Assembly: GCA_018815245.1 (NCBI GenBank)
Contig: JAHIXK010000008.1
Coordinates: forward strand, 124,001 to 188,000
Reading direction: 5' to 3'
DNA: 64,000 bases
Source of the DNA: Gammaproteobacteria bacterium
GTDB lineage: Bacteria; Pseudomonadota; Gammaproteobacteria; Burkholderiales; Burkholderiaceae_B
Under the pieces are notes generated by a model that ran no database searches, was not told the origin of the DNA, and was given only the letters and a program-made list of their open reading frames with translations. Of this stretch, positions 45,993 to 55,604 are shown piece by piece. The translations under genes and the position numbers were made by a program. Each line of letters opens with the position of its first letter. The first letter of the stretch is position 1.

Positions 45993-47553
45993 GTTCGCGT
46001 ACCCGTTCATCCAGGTTCGGGTCAGGCTGAATACTTCTTCCCCATTCACGGGTGGTTTCACCCGGCCATTTGTTGGTGGCGTCCAGCCCCATTTTTCCAC
46101 CCAAACCGCTGACCGGGCTTGCAAAGTCAAGGTAGTCGATCGGCGTGTTTTGAATCAGCACGGTGTCACGCACTGGGTCCATGCGGGTGGTGATGGCCCA
46201 AATCACTTCTTTCCAGTCGCGGGCATTCACGTCGTCGTCCACCACCACAATGAACTTGGTGTACATGAATTGGCGTAGAAAGCTCCAGGCGCCCATCATC
46301 ACGCGCTTTGCATGCCCGGCATAGGCCTTCTTCATGGAAATAACAGCCATTCGATAGCTGCAACCTTCAGGTGGCAGGTAAAAATCCACAATTTCCGGAA
46401 ACTGCTTTTGCAGAATTGGCACGAATACTTCGTTAAGGGCTACGCCCAGCACCGCAGGTTCGTCGGGTGGTTTGCCGGTGTAGGTCGAGTGGTAAATGGC
46501 ATCATCGCGCAGCGTAATACGGTCTACGGTAAATACTGGAAACCAGTCTTGCTCGTTGTAATAGCCGGTGTGGTCGCCATAAGGGCCTTCCAGTGCACAA
46601 TCCCAACCCTTGAGGTATTCCGGCACGGGGGGCGGGTCGCGCAGTACGCTTACGCCTGCCCGAATTTCGGGCACTTCACCATCGGTTCTGCCTTTGCGGG
46701 CAGCCACGGCAATGGGGTGGTCGTAGGGGTATATGTGGCCTTCCAGTACCATTTCTGCTTCTGCTGGCACTTGCAGTTCATTGCCTTTGCAGGCCACCAG
46801 TTCAGTGCGGCTACCGCGTAGCAAGCCCGCAAACTGGTATTCCGAAAGCGTGTCGGGTACGGGCGTAACAGCACCCAGAATGGTTGCGGGGTCGGCACCC
46901 AAGGCCACCGAAATTGGGAAGGGTTGGCCTGGATGTTTCAATGCGTGGTCGCGGAAGTCGAGCGCGCCACCCCGGTGCGCCAGCCACCGCATGATCAGGC
47001 GATTCTTGCCAATTTGCTGTTGCCGGTAAATCCCTAGGTTCTGCCGCTTGCGGTTGGGGCCTTTGGTGACGACCAGGCCCCAGGTCAGCAGGGGGGCGGC
47101 GTCGTCGGGCCAGCAGGTCCAGATTGGAATTTTGTTCAGGTCAACGTCGGGGCCTTCTACTACGTTTTTATGGCACGGGGCGTTGGTGACCACTTTGGGC
47201 GCCATCGACAGCACCTGCTTCACTAGTGGCAGTTTGTCCAGTGCGTCACGCATGCCTTTGGGGGGCTCGGGTTCTTTCAGGTACGCCAGCGTGCGGCCAA
47301 TGTCCCGCAGGGCTTCGGTGTTGCTGGCGCCCATCCCCATGGCCACACGCTTGGGGGTGCCAAACAAATTGCCAAGAACCCGGTGCTGAAAGCCGTTGGG
47401 TGCGTCAAACAACAAAGCCGGGCCTTCGGCGCGAAGTACTTTGTCGCACAGGTGGGTCATTTCGAGGATTGGGCTGACGGATTCAGGAACCCGTTGAAGT
47501 TCACCTTCTTTGTAGAGTAAATCGATGAAGTCGCGGAGGTTCTTGTATCGCAT
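45970..47553 (-). CDS. ubiD: UbiD-family 4-hydroxy-3-polyprenylbenzoate decarboxylase
   Basis: Prenylated-FMN-dependent decarboxylase of 527 residues in the ubiquinone pathway. The start [21 protein letters not shown] is typical. Cofactor and active-site regions are [24 protein letters not shown] (Arg contacts to the flavin) and the acid-base part [28 protein letters not shown] and the C-terminal [17 protein letters not shown] complete the family. Partner ubiX is not here. The gene is convergent with the YqjK-like gene (23-bp overlap). Confidence 0.94.
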   Translation of the reverse strand: MRYKNLRDFIDLLYKEGELQRVPESVSPILEMTHLCDKVLRAEGPALLFDAPNGFQHRVLGNLFGTPKRVAMGMGASNTEALRDIGRTLAYLKEPEPPKGMRDALDKLPLVKQVLSMAPKVVTNAPCHKNVVEGPDVDLNKIPIWTCWPDDAAPLLTWGLVVTKGPNRKRQNLGIYRQQQIGKNRLIMRWLAHRGGALDFRDHALKHPGQPFPISVALGADPATILGAVTPVPDTLSEYQFAGLLRGSRTELVACKGNELQVPAEAEMVLEGHIYPYDHPIAVAARKGRTDGEVPEIRAGVSVLRDPPPVPEYLKGWDCALEGPYGDHTGYYNEQDWFPVFTVDRITLRDDAIYHSTYTGKPPDEPAVLGVALNEVFVPILQKQFPEIVDFYLPPEGCSYRMAVISMKKAYAGHAKRVMMGAWSFLRQFMYTKFIVVVDDDVNARDWKEVIWAITTRMDPVRDTVLIQNTPIDYLDFASPVSGLGGKMGLDATNKWPGETTREWGRSIQPDPNLDERVRELMSRLGL

Positions 47554-47968
47554 TGTGAAAAATACAGCCTGTTTGTTGTCCGGATGGAACAGTTAACAAG
47601 AAATAACAAACCACATCCAGAGGGCTTTTTCAAGCCCCCAAAAGCGCATAACGCCTGATTGTGGGGCTAGGTTATAGTTTGAAGTAGAAAGACTCTACCA
47701 GATTTTGGATTGACCCCTGCCCGGGTAGACCCTAGAATCCGCTCAGCTTTGTGACAGGTACAAGCTAAGTAACACAAACGCAGTTGGAGGGTGACACTTG
47801 AGGAAACTTAAGCAATCCTAACTTCATCTTAAGAGTGCTTTGACCATGCAGTACAGGTAATAGTGGTTAAAGCAGAACGTTCTGCCTCACGGACAAAATG
47901 GAGGCAGATGCACCGCTGAGTCAAACAATGCAGGGTCAAGCCTGCGTTTGCGTAGCAGAGGAGGTTGC
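47554..47968 (+). other. 415-bp non-coding region: promoter and structured leader of the lytic transglycosylase gene
   Basis: No ORF supported. It holds a strong plus-strand promoter (47710-47738) and a leader of about 224 nt. The leader contains a 5' stem-loop at 47745-47766 (arms AGCTT-GT/AC-AAGCT with a bulge), a 14-bp palindrome GCAGAACGTTCTGC (47872-47885), and an 8-bp stem TCTGCCTC/GAGGCAGA (47881-47888 / 47901-47908) that cannot coexist with it. A small stem GCAGG/CCTGC at 47930-47945 precedes the GAGGAGG Shine-Dalgarno. The 150 bp next to ubiD hold nothing I recognise. Confidence 0.6.
47710..47738 (+). promoter_or_regulatory. Sigma-70 promoter of the lytic transglycosylase gene
   Basis: TTGACC (47710-47715), 17-bp spacer, TAGAAT (47733-47738). 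Start predicted near 47745, some 224 nt before the ATG. Confidence 0.6.
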
Positions 47969-48826
47969 ATGAAGCAGTACGAAACCGTTCTGAGCGTCAA
48001 TGGCCAGCAGGTCCCGTCTCAGAGTTTTTTTAAGTCATTCCGCAATGCCCTGACCGGTTTGGGCGTGGCCACATCGGTGTTTTCAGCTGGCGCAGTTGCC
48101 ATCTTGCTGTCCAATGCCGAGCTTCGAAGCCAGGTTTTTTTCTCGGCTCCGGTGCAGGCTGTGTTCGCTGCCGAGATTGATTTGTTAAGCGCAGGCCTGG
48201 CAGCCAGTGGCGTTCAAGTGGTCAGCACTGCCGCGGCGGCGCAAACCAAGCAGGGTTCCGGGAGTCTGGTTCCCGTCAAGTTCAATGCCCTCGACACCAG
48301 CAAGCCGCTGACTGCGGGTCAACGACAAATCACCTCGTATTTGGCCAAGCGCTACAGCGTGTCGCCAGAGGCCGTGGAGTCCATTGTCCGGCTGGCCTAC
48401 AAAGTAGGTAAGGAAGAAAAAGTAGAGCCCACCCTGATACTTGCTGTCGTGGGCATCGAATCTTCCTACAACCCATTTGCCGCCAGCCCGGTGGGTGCAC
48501 GCGGTTTGATGCAGGTGATGCCGAAGATCCACAAAGACAAGTTTGAAGCCTTGTCGCCAGGCGATTGGTCGCCCCTGAATCCGGAAATGAACATGCGTGT
48601 GGGTGCGAAGATTATTCGCGAATACACCCGCCGCACAGGCTCGGTCAGTGCCGGTTTGCGCTGGTATGTGGGTGCAGCGATTCACGGGAATGATGGCGGT
48701 TACCCGGGTAAGGTGCTGGCATTGAAATCCCGTATCGATGGGGCCTTTCAGCAAGGTCACATGGTGGCATCGCGCGAAAAAGCTGAAAAGGTTTCGGTGG
48801 TTGCAACCACTGGCAGCGAAAGTTAA
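47969..48826 (+). CDS. SLT-domain lytic transglycosylase (slt35/EmtA-like size, membrane-anchored)
   Basis: Murein-cleaving enzyme of 285 residues. N-terminal anchor or uncleaved signal at about 29-50 (TGLGVATSVFSAGAVAILLSN), linker, then SLT domain at about 130-255. The catalytic Glu is Glu164 in VVGIESSYNPFAASPVGARGLMQVMP; the active-site Tyr/Trp patch is in RWYVGAA. The ATG at 47969 has a perfect GAGGAGG four nt upstream, which decides the start. It converges on the aminotransferase gene with shared stop bases (48823-48826). Confidence 0.88.
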   Translation: MKQYETVLSVNGQQVPSQSFFKSFRNALTGLGVATSVFSAGAVAILLSNAELRSQVFFSAPVQAVFAAEIDLLSAGLAASGVQVVSTAAAAQTKQGSGSLVPVKFNALDTSKPLTAGQRQITSYLAKRYSVSPEAVESIVRLAYKVGKEEKVEPTLILAVVGIESSYNPFAASPVGARGLMQVMPKIHKDKFEALSPGDWSPLNPEMNMRVGAKIIREYTRRTGSVSAGLRWYVGAAIHGNDGGYPGKVLALKSRIDGAFQQGHMVASREKAEKVSVVATTGSES

Positions 48827-50028
48827 CAGGTGCCGTTGTTGAACTGGCGAAGCCTTTGAATGGCCTCGTCCAGGCTTTCCATCGAATTGGCGTACGAAAA
48901 CCGCATCATTTCATGCCCTCGGTGTTGAGAGAAATCTTTGCCGGGTACGGCACATACCCATGCCTTTTCCAGTAATTCCCTGCAATACGCATCGCTGTCG
49001 AAGGGCGCTTTGGCGTATATGTAGAAGGCCGAGTCAGGGGTAGAGTGCAATTCAATGCCGGCCTTGGGCAACGCCTCGACCATGAAGTTTCTTCGTGCTT
49101 TGAATATTTGGCGCCGTTCTTCGCAAATGGCCAGGGTTTCCTGGGTAAAGCAGGCCAGCGCCGCCCACTGGGCGGGTGTGTTTGGGCAGATGCTCAAATT
49201 CTGTGCAAAGCGCTCAATGACAGGTAGCAGGCTCTCCGGTACCACCATCCATCCCAGGCGCAACCCAGTCATTCCGAAATACTTCGAAAAGCTGTTAATG
49301 ACCACCAAAGGCATTTGCTCACTGGGCGCACCTGTTACTTGCAAAACACTTTGTGCGGGAAGGTCGTAACACAGGGATTGGTAGATTTCGTCCACAATTG
49401 CAAACGCCCCTTGTGTTTGAATGCCGCCAACAATTTCCTTCATGGCGGTGGTGGTAAGTTGTGTGCCCGTGGGGTTGTTGGGCGAGGCCAGCAAAACACC
49501 CGCTGTCCGGTTGGTCCAATGGTTGGACAGGTCGGCCCAGCTTGGCTGGAAGTTTTGGCATTCTTGGGTTTGTACAAAGCATGGGTTGCCACCCGCCATT
49601 TGCACAAAAGTTTTGTTGCAGGGGTAGCCGGGGTCGGTCAACAGCACTTCCTGGCCGGGATTGATCAATGCCAGGCAAGCGTACATCAACGCGGCAGACG
49701 CACCGGAAGTAACCACGATTTGAGTTGCCGGTACGCGGACTTTGAATGTGGTCATGTAGTAGTTGCTAATGGCCTCGCGCAATTCAGGCAAACCCAAAGC
49801 AGGGGTGTAACGGGTTTTGTTGTCGGCTACAGCCTTTGTCAGTGCAATTTGCACTGTTTCCGGCATGGGGAAATCCGGTTCTCCGATGGACAGGTGAATT
49901 ACCGGTTTACCTTGTACTTCCAGGGCATCTGCCTGTTTCACCAGTTCCATGACATGGAAGGGTTGTATCAACTTGCCAAGATCAGACTGCTTCAATTCTT
50001 CACCATTGTTAGTGAGTGGCGCCAACAA
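48823..50028 (-). CDS. PLP-dependent aminotransferase, class I (AspC/AlaT-like)
   Basis: Cytoplasmic fold-type I aminotransferase of 401 residues. Landmarks: IHLSIGEPDFPMPETV, the cofactor region VTSGASAALMYA, SPNNPTGTQL, VDEIYQSLCY, and Schiff-base Lys in NSFSKYFGMTGLRLGWM (about residue 251). Substrate cannot be fixed from this; subfamily members act on aspartate, alanine or aromatic acids. The stop codon TAA overlaps that of the convergent transglycosylase. Divergent from maeB across 90 bp. Confidence 0.88.
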   Translation of the reverse strand: MLAPLTNNGEELKQSDLGKLIQPFHVMELVKQADALEVQGKPVIHLSIGEPDFPMPETVQIALTKAVADNKTRYTPALGLPELREAISNYYMTTFKVRVPATQIVVTSGASAALMYACLALINPGQEVLLTDPGYPCNKTFVQMAGGNPCFVQTQECQNFQPSWADLSNHWTNRTAGVLLASPNNPTGTQLTTTAMKEIVGGIQTQGAFAIVDEIYQSLCYDLPAQSVLQVTGAPSEQMPLVVINSFSKYFGMTGLRLGWMVVPESLLPVIERFAQNLSICPNTPAQWAALACFTQETLAICEERRQIFKARRNFMVEALPKAGIELHSTPDSAFYIYAKAPFDSDAYCRELLEKAWVCAVPGKDFSQHRGHEMMRFSYANSMESLDEAIQRLRQFNNGTC

Positions 50029-50053
50029 GTTGCGCGATTTGTGGAAACCCCTA

Positions 50054-50082
50054 GGGACAGCCTCCCTGGCTGAGCCTATAAT
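50054..50082 (+). promoter_or_regulatory. Promoter of the malic enzyme gene
   Basis: GGGACA (50054-50059), 17-bp spacer, consensus TATAAT (50077-50082), about 37 bp before the ATG. Confidence 0.5.
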
Positions 50083-50118
50083 TTTCGGTTCTGTTGTTCA
50101 CCTAAAAGAGAAGATTAT

Positions 50119-52434
50119 ATGGCTCAACCAATGGATCAGCGCTTCAGGCAGGCCGCCCTTGAATATCATGAATTTCCAAAGCCTGGGAAATTGCAGATTT
50201 CGGCGACGAAAAGCCTGGTCAACCAGCGTGACCTGGCACTGGCCTATTCTCCAGGTGTTGCGGCTGCCTGTGAAGAAATTGAAGCCGATCCCTCCACGGC
50301 GGTGCGCTACACAGCCAAGGGCAACCTGGTGGGTGTGGTCACCAACGGTACGGCCGTGCTGGGTTTGGGCAATATTGGCCCCTTGGCGGCCAAGCCCGTG
50401 ATGGAAGGCAAGGCGGTGTTGTTCAAGAAGTTTGCGGGCATTGATGTGTTCGACATTGAGATCAACGAGAGCGACCCCGACAAGCTGATTGAAATCATTG
50501 CTTCTCTGGAACCCACTTTTGGTGGCATTAACCTGGAAGACATCAAGGCCCCTGATTGCTTCAAGGTAGAGCGCGCTTTGCGCAGTCGCATGAATATTCC
50601 GGTGTTTCACGATGACCAGCACGGTACCGCGATTGTTGTGGGCGCGGCCATCCTGAACGGGCTGGAAGTTATTGGTAAAAAGATTGAAGAGGTCAAGTTT
50701 GTTGTGTCTGGTGCAGGCGCAGCCGCCCTGGCTTGCCTTGAATTGCTGGTGGAGCTGGGCTTGCCCCGCAAAAATGTGTGGGTAACTGACATTGATGGTG
50801 TGGTGTACAAAGGCCGCGCCACCAATATGGATCCGGACAAAGACCTGTTCGCCCAAGACACAGCTGCCCGTACCTTGGCCGATGTGATCCAGGATGCAGA
50901 CGTGTTTCTGGGCCTATCTGCTGGTGGCGTGCTCAAGCAAGACATGGTGCGTGCCATGGCCGCCAAGCCCTTGATTCTGGCGCTGGCCAACCCCACACCT
51001 GAAATTTTGCCAGAGCTGGTGAAGGAAGTGCGCGACGATGCAATCATGTGCACGGGCCGCACCGATTACCCGAACCAGGTTAACAACGTGTTGTGTTTCC
51101 CCTTCATTTTCCGTGGTGCATTGGATGTGGGGGCAACCACAATCACCAAGGAAATGGAAATTGCAGCGGTTCGCGCTGTGGCTGAATTGGCCCGCAAGGA
51201 ACAATCGGATGTGGTGGCTTCTGCCTACCGCACTCAAAACCTCAGTTTCGGTCCTGAATATCTGATTCCCAAGCCTTTTGATCCACGTTTGATTGTGCAC
51301 ATTGCCCCTGCAGTTGCCAAGGCAGCCATGGAAAGTGGTGTGGCCACACGCCCCATTGCGGACCTGGATGCTTACAAAGATCAATTGCAGCAGTTCGTGT
51401 ATCACTCTGGCACATTCATGAAGCCAATCTTCGCAGTGGCCAAGCGCTGCGTGGCTGAAACGCCCCAAACCTGCCGCATTGTGTTTGCCGAGGGTGAAGA
51501 TGAGCGCGTGATGCGCGCCGTGCAGGTGGTGGTGGATGAAGCAATTGCCAAACCCATCATGATTGGTCGCCCTGCGGTGATCGAGCGCCGCCTGGAACGA
51601 TTCGGTTTGCGGATCAAGCCCGGTGTTGATTTCGAATTGATCAACCCCGAATACGATGTGCGATACAAAGAATACTGGCGTATGTACCACGACTTGACCA
51701 AGCGCAAGGGCGTGACCGAAGCCTATGCCAAAATTGAAATGCGACGCCGTAATACCTTGATCGGTTCAATGATGATCAAGAACGGCAACGCAGATGGCAT
51801 GATTTGTGGAACCTTTGGTACACATTCGCTGCACTTGCATTACGTGAACCAAGTGCTGGGTCTGCGTGCTGGTTGCAACACATATGGCGCTATGAACGGC
51901 CTGATGTTGACCAACCGACAGGTGTTTCTGGTCGACACCCATGTGAACTACGACCCGACCGCCGAGCAAATTGCCGAAATTACCTTGATGGCTGCAGAAG
52001 AAATGCTGCGTTTGGGTGTACAGCCCAAGGCGGCACTGCTGTCGCATTCCAACTTTGGTTCAAGCAATCAACCATCGGCTGTGAAAATGCGTGAAGCGCT
52101 GCATATTCTGCGCAACATCGCGCCTTGGCTGGAAGTGGACGGCGAAATGCATGGCGATTGCGCCATTGATGAAGAGGTGCGCAATACCATCTTCTCGGGT
52201 TCCACCCTGACAGGTGAGGCCAACTTGCTGGTCTGCCCCAATATTGATGCAGCCAACATAGCATACAACTTGTTGAAATCGGCCGCGGGCAATGGTATTG
52301 CGGTGGGCCCCATCTTGCTGGGCTCGGACAAGCCGGTGCACATTTTGACCGCATCGGCCACCGTTCGGCGCATTGTCAACATGACTGCGCTGACTGTTCT
52401 GGATTCCAACTCCGAACGCGTCAGCTCCATCTAA
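50119..52434 (+). CDS. maeB: NADP-dependent malic enzyme with phosphotransacetylase-like domain (MaeB)
   Basis: Bifunctional-looking protein of 771 residues. The malic enzyme part (about 1-420) has the Tyr/Lys region [52 protein letters not shown] and the cofactor [13 protein letters not shown]. The Pta-like part (about 435-765) has [40 protein letters not shown] and a C-terminal [21 protein letters not shown]. In known MaeB the Pta domain is regulatory, responding to acetyl-CoA. AGAGAAG sits just upstream of the ATG. A terminator follows the gene. Confidence 0.95.
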   Translation: MAQPMDQRFRQAALEYHEFPKPGKLQISATKSLVNQRDLALAYSPGVAAACEEIEADPSTAVRYTAKGNLVGVVTNGTAVLGLGNIGPLAAKPVMEGKAVLFKKFAGIDVFDIEINESDPDKLIEIIASLEPTFGGINLEDIKAPDCFKVERALRSRMNIPVFHDDQHGTAIVVGAAILNGLEVIGKKIEEVKFVVSGAGAAALACLELLVELGLPRKNVWVTDIDGVVYKGRATNMDPDKDLFAQDTAARTLADVIQDADVFLGLSAGGVLKQDMVRAMAAKPLILALANPTPEILPELVKEVRDDAIMCTGRTDYPNQVNNVLCFPFIFRGALDVGATTITKEMEIAAVRAVAELARKEQSDVVASAYRTQNLSFGPEYLIPKPFDPRLIVHIAPAVAKAAMESGVATRPIADLDAYKDQLQQFVYHSGTFMKPIFAVAKRCVAETPQTCRIVFAEGEDERVMRAVQVVVDEAIAKPIMIGRPAVIERRLERFGLRIKPGVDFELINPEYDVRYKEYWRMYHDLTKRKGVTEAYAKIEMRRRNTLIGSMMIKNGNADGMICGTFGTHSLHLHYVNQVLGLRAGCNTYGAMNGLMLTNRQVFLVDTHVNYDPTAEQIAEITLMAAEEMLRLGVQPKAALLSHSNFGSSNQPSAVKMREALHILRNIAPWLEVDGEMHGDCAIDEEVRNTIFSGSTLTGEANLLVCPNIDAANIAYNLLKSAAGNGIAVGPILLGSDKPVHILTASATVRRIVNMTALTVLDSNSERVSSI

Positions 52435-52458
52435 AGTGCATTTTTAAAACAACAAATG

Positions 52459-52487
52459 GGCGTGCAAGTCACGCCTGTTTTTGTTTT
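52459..52487 (+). terminator. Terminator of the malic enzyme gene
   Basis: Stem GGCGTG (52459-52464) / CACGCC (52470-52475) with a 5-nt loop, followed by TGTTTTTGTTTT (52476-52487). Confidence 0.8.
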
Positions 52488-52519
52488 AACTTATTTACAA
52501 TGTGTCGCACAATGGTTTC

Positions 52520-53722
52520 ATGAGCGAACACGACATATTTCACACTGAAGATCATGATGATGTCACCGGCCTGGTGTTGTCAGGCGGTGGTGCACGCGCG
52601 GCTTACCAAGTGGGCGTGCTGCATCAATTGGCCAAATGGTTCGAGCATGAAAACAAACGCGAGTTTGATTTTCCCTTCAAAATTTTGTGTGGCACTTCCG
52701 CTGGCGCAATTAATGCAGCGGCACTGGCGTGCGCAGGCAGAAATTTTTACCAATCCACCGACCGCATGATGAAGGTGTGGGAAAACTTCAGTTCGGAACA
52801 GGTTTTCCGTTCTGATTCTCTGGGAATCATTCGAACGGGCGCACGCTGGTTGTCTGCCCTGTCAATTGGCTGGATGCTGCGCAAACGCCCCAAGTGCTTG
52901 CTGGATAATTCACCCCTGTCGCATTTGATGCACCAGCTGTTGCACTTTCGCAGGCTGGATGAGGCGCTTGAAAATGGCACCATCCATGCCTTGGCGGTCA
53001 CTGCATCAAGCTACAGTTCAGGCCGTAGCGTTACTTTTTTTCAAACACAGAAAGTGATCGAAAGTTGGGCAAGAACCCAGCGGGTGGCTTTGCCTGATCG
53101 AATTACCGTTGAGCACTTGTTGGCCTCGGCAGCCATTCCCTTCGTGTTTCCAGCGGTGAAGCTGAATATCGAGGGGCATATGGAACACTTTGGCGATGGT
53201 TCTATTCGTCAGTTGGCGCCGATTAGCCCAGCGATTCACTTGGGGGCAAACCGCGTGATGGTGATCGGTTCCAGTCAATCGGACAAAGACCACACGGCGG
53301 CCGTTGAAGTACAGAATGCCTACCCCAGCCTTGCACAAATTGCAGGCCATGCCATGGCGTCCATTTTCCTGGACAGTTTGTCAATCGACATTGAGCGACT
53401 AAGCCGGGTGAACAAAACTTTGGGGCTTTTGCCACCTGAAATGTCGACCAAAACTGCCTTGAAGCCAATCGAGTTGTTGGTTATTTCCCCTTCAGAACGA
53501 ATCGATGAAATTGCAGCACGGCACACGCAAGATTTGCCGCGCCCCGTGCGCACCTTGTTGTCGGCTTTGGGTGCGACAGAGGCCAGTGGTTCTTCCCTGG
53601 CCAGTTACCTGTTGTTCGAAGCGAACTACACACGCGAATTGATTCGCATGGGGATCGCAGACACGATCGCCCAACGCGACGAGGTCTACGAGTTCTTTCA
53701 CTTGGGCAAGTCGGGCAACTGA
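52520..53722 (+). CDS. Patatin-like phospholipase
   Basis: Serine acyl-hydrolase of 400 residues. The oxyanion loop is LVLSGGGARAAYQVGVL (about residues 15-31), the nucleophile GTSAGAINAAAL (Ser about residue 63), and the catalytic Asp lies in the DG motif of HFGDGSIRQLAP (about residue 226). A C-terminal patatin-associated region follows. There is no signal peptide, so it is cytoplasmic or membrane-peripheral. The ATG at 52520 gives the compact form; a GTG at 52502 is an alternative and neither has a strong Shine-Dalgarno. Terminator and gap separate it from maeB. Confidence 0.85.
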   Translation: MSEHDIFHTEDHDDVTGLVLSGGGARAAYQVGVLHQLAKWFEHENKREFDFPFKILCGTSAGAINAAALACAGRNFYQSTDRMMKVWENFSSEQVFRSDSLGIIRTGARWLSALSIGWMLRKRPKCLLDNSPLSHLMHQLLHFRRLDEALENGTIHALAVTASSYSSGRSVTFFQTQKVIESWARTQRVALPDRITVEHLLASAAIPFVFPAVKLNIEGHMEHFGDGSIRQLAPISPAIHLGANRVMVIGSSQSDKDHTAAVEVQNAYPSLAQIAGHAMASIFLDSLSIDIERLSRVNKTLGLLPPEMSTKTALKPIELLVISPSERIDEIAARHTQDLPRPVRTLLSALGATEASGSSLASYLLFEANYTRELIRMGIADTIAQRDEVYEFFHLGKSGN

Positions 53723-53782
53723 GTTCATTGCCAAGCCGCGTTACAATTGGCGCTTCAAGGGCAGTTCAGGCGCTTTTCCTTC

Positions 53783-55576
53783 ATGACTTCACCTATTGTT
53801 TCCGCCGCATGGCATGCCAAAATGACACGCGCCGATGTGTCCGAAGGCTTGTGCGTGGCCAGTGGGTCGCCCGTGGAGGTGTTGCGCACCTGCTCGCTTG
53901 ATGCAATAAACCCCATGATTGACAAAGCCCACGCTTTGGCAAGGCAGGGCATGTATGTGGTGGGGGGGCTAAGCTATGAGGCCGCACCTGCATTTGATCC
54001 TTCGCTACAGGTGTGTGAAACCGGCGATTTCCCGTTGCTGGAGTTTCATGCTTTCGAGCCTGGACAAATTTCCGTGTGGTCAATGAATCAGATTAAGGCC
54101 ATGGCGCCGGGTGCTTTGTTTCATCCCTGGCAGGATGGGCAAACCTCCGCAGCTTATGGGGAAAATTTCGCACGTGTTCGGCGTGCCATCGAGGCGGGCG
54201 AGTTTTACCAGATCAACTTGACCACGCGGTTGAAAGCCAGGTGTGAGCAGCGCGATTCCTGGGCACTGTTCCAACATTTGTACCTGACACAAACTGCACC
54301 ACAGAGTTTGTTTTTAAGGGGCACTGCGCTGGATGTACTTAGTTTGTCGCCCGAGTTGTTTTTTCAGTGGGACGGTGTGGAGTTGCAAACAGCACCGATG
54401 AAAGGTACCCGCCGCCCGCAAGTGGGTGGTTTTGATGTGCTGAGCGACAGTGAAAAAGACCGCGCAGAAAACGTGATGATTGTCGACTTGTTGCGCAATG
54501 ACATGGCCAAGGTGTGTATGCCCCGGTCGGTGCAGGTTCGTTCCCTGTTTGATGTGATGCACCTGCCCACTGTCGATCAAATGACATCCAGCATTTCCGG
54601 AACAACCGCCTCAGGCACCACGCTGCGCGATATTTTTGCAGCCCTGTTCCCATGTGGCAGCGTGACCGGTGCGCCCAAGGCACAAGCCATGTTGCGAATT
54701 GCCCAATGGGAAAAAATGCCCCGCAAGTTTTACTGTGGTGCCCTGGGCGTGCTGAGTCCGGGCGGTACCGCGCATTTCAATGTGCCCATTCGCACGGTGA
54801 TCGCCAGTCGTCATGAACTTGAGTATGGCGTGGGCAGTGGCATTACCTGGTATTCAACGCAGGTGGATGAGAAAAAAGAATGGTGGCAGAAAACCACTTT
54901 TCTGCGTCAGGCCACGCGCGATTTTCAACTGCTGGAAACCTTGCGCCTGGAGCATGGGCAGTGGCTGAATCTTGATGGCCACATCGCGCGCATGGCGCAA
55001 GCCGCAGATTATTTTTCGTACGTGTTTGACCAGGCATGTGCCTTGGGCGTTCTTGACAAGCTTGCATGCCAACATGCGCAGGGTATTTTTCGGGCGCGAT
55101 GTTTGCTCAATGCCGATGGTGAATTCAATGTTGAATTGCATCCCTTTGAAAGCAGCGATGCACCCGTTCAGCTTCGCCTGGCGAACATACCCATGAATGC
55201 TCACCCGGAATTTATTCTGCACAAAACCACGCACAGGCCTGAGTACGATCGTTTTCTGGATCAGGCACAGGGTGCGTTTGATGTGTTGTTGTTCAACGAA
55301 GCGGGAGATATTACAGAGACGTGCCGTTGCAATTTGATCGTCAAAATTCAAGGCGAGTTGTTAACGCCACAAATTTGTTCAAGCACAAGTACTTATTTGT
55401 TGCCCGGGGTGTTGCGTGCACGCCTTTTAAGGGAAAATACGATTCGGCAAGCAAGGCTGAATGTGCAAGACTTGCAACGCGCCGAGCAAGTGTGGGTGAT
55501 CAACAGCCTGCGCGGCTGGGTGCCAGTGTCCAAGGTGCTGGGTACTGAAGACGAAGTGCTGTTTTCCAACAATTAA
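53783..55576 (+). CDS. pabBC: Aminodeoxychorismate synthase component I fused to aminodeoxychorismate lyase
   Basis: Folate (p-aminobenzoate) enzyme of 597 residues. The PabB domain (about 1-370) has GEFYQINLTTRLKAR, FSLSPELFFQ-like LSLSPELFF, PMKGTRRP and GSVTGAPKAQAML. The PLP-dependent PabC domain (about 375-595) has FQLLETLRLEHGQWLNLDGHIARM, the catalytic-Lys region HKTTHRPEYDRF and TCRCNLIVK with the late STSTYLLPGVLRARLL. It would make 4-amino-4-deoxychorismate and then PABA, given a separate PabA amidotransferase. The ATG at 53783 is chosen over TTG at 53747. Confidence 0.93.
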   Translation: MTSPIVSAAWHAKMTRADVSEGLCVASGSPVEVLRTCSLDAINPMIDKAHALARQGMYVVGGLSYEAAPAFDPSLQVCETGDFPLLEFHAFEPGQISVWSMNQIKAMAPGALFHPWQDGQTSAAYGENFARVRRAIEAGEFYQINLTTRLKARCEQRDSWALFQHLYLTQTAPQSLFLRGTALDVLSLSPELFFQWDGVELQTAPMKGTRRPQVGGFDVLSDSEKDRAENVMIVDLLRNDMAKVCMPRSVQVRSLFDVMHLPTVDQMTSSISGTTASGTTLRDIFAALFPCGSVTGAPKAQAMLRIAQWEKMPRKFYCGALGVLSPGGTAHFNVPIRTVIASRHELEYGVGSGITWYSTQVDEKKEWWQKTTFLRQATRDFQLLETLRLEHGQWLNLDGHIARMAQAADYFSYVFDQACALGVLDKLACQHAQGIFRARCLLNADGEFNVELHPFESSDAPVQLRLANIPMNAHPEFILHKTTHRPEYDRFLDQAQGAFDVLLFNEAGDITETCRCNLIVKIQGELLTPQICSSTSTYLLPGVLRARLLRENTIRQARLNVQDLQRAEQVWVINSLRGWVPVSKVLGTEDEVLFSNN

Positions 55577-55604
55577 CAATAAACAAGAATCAAAGGGACG
55601 TGAC

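Noticed and set aside
47745..47968. c-di-GMP (GEMM) or ydaO-type riboswitch
   Set aside because: The diagnostic GEMM and ydaO core sequences are absent by eye; kept only as an unclassified leader.
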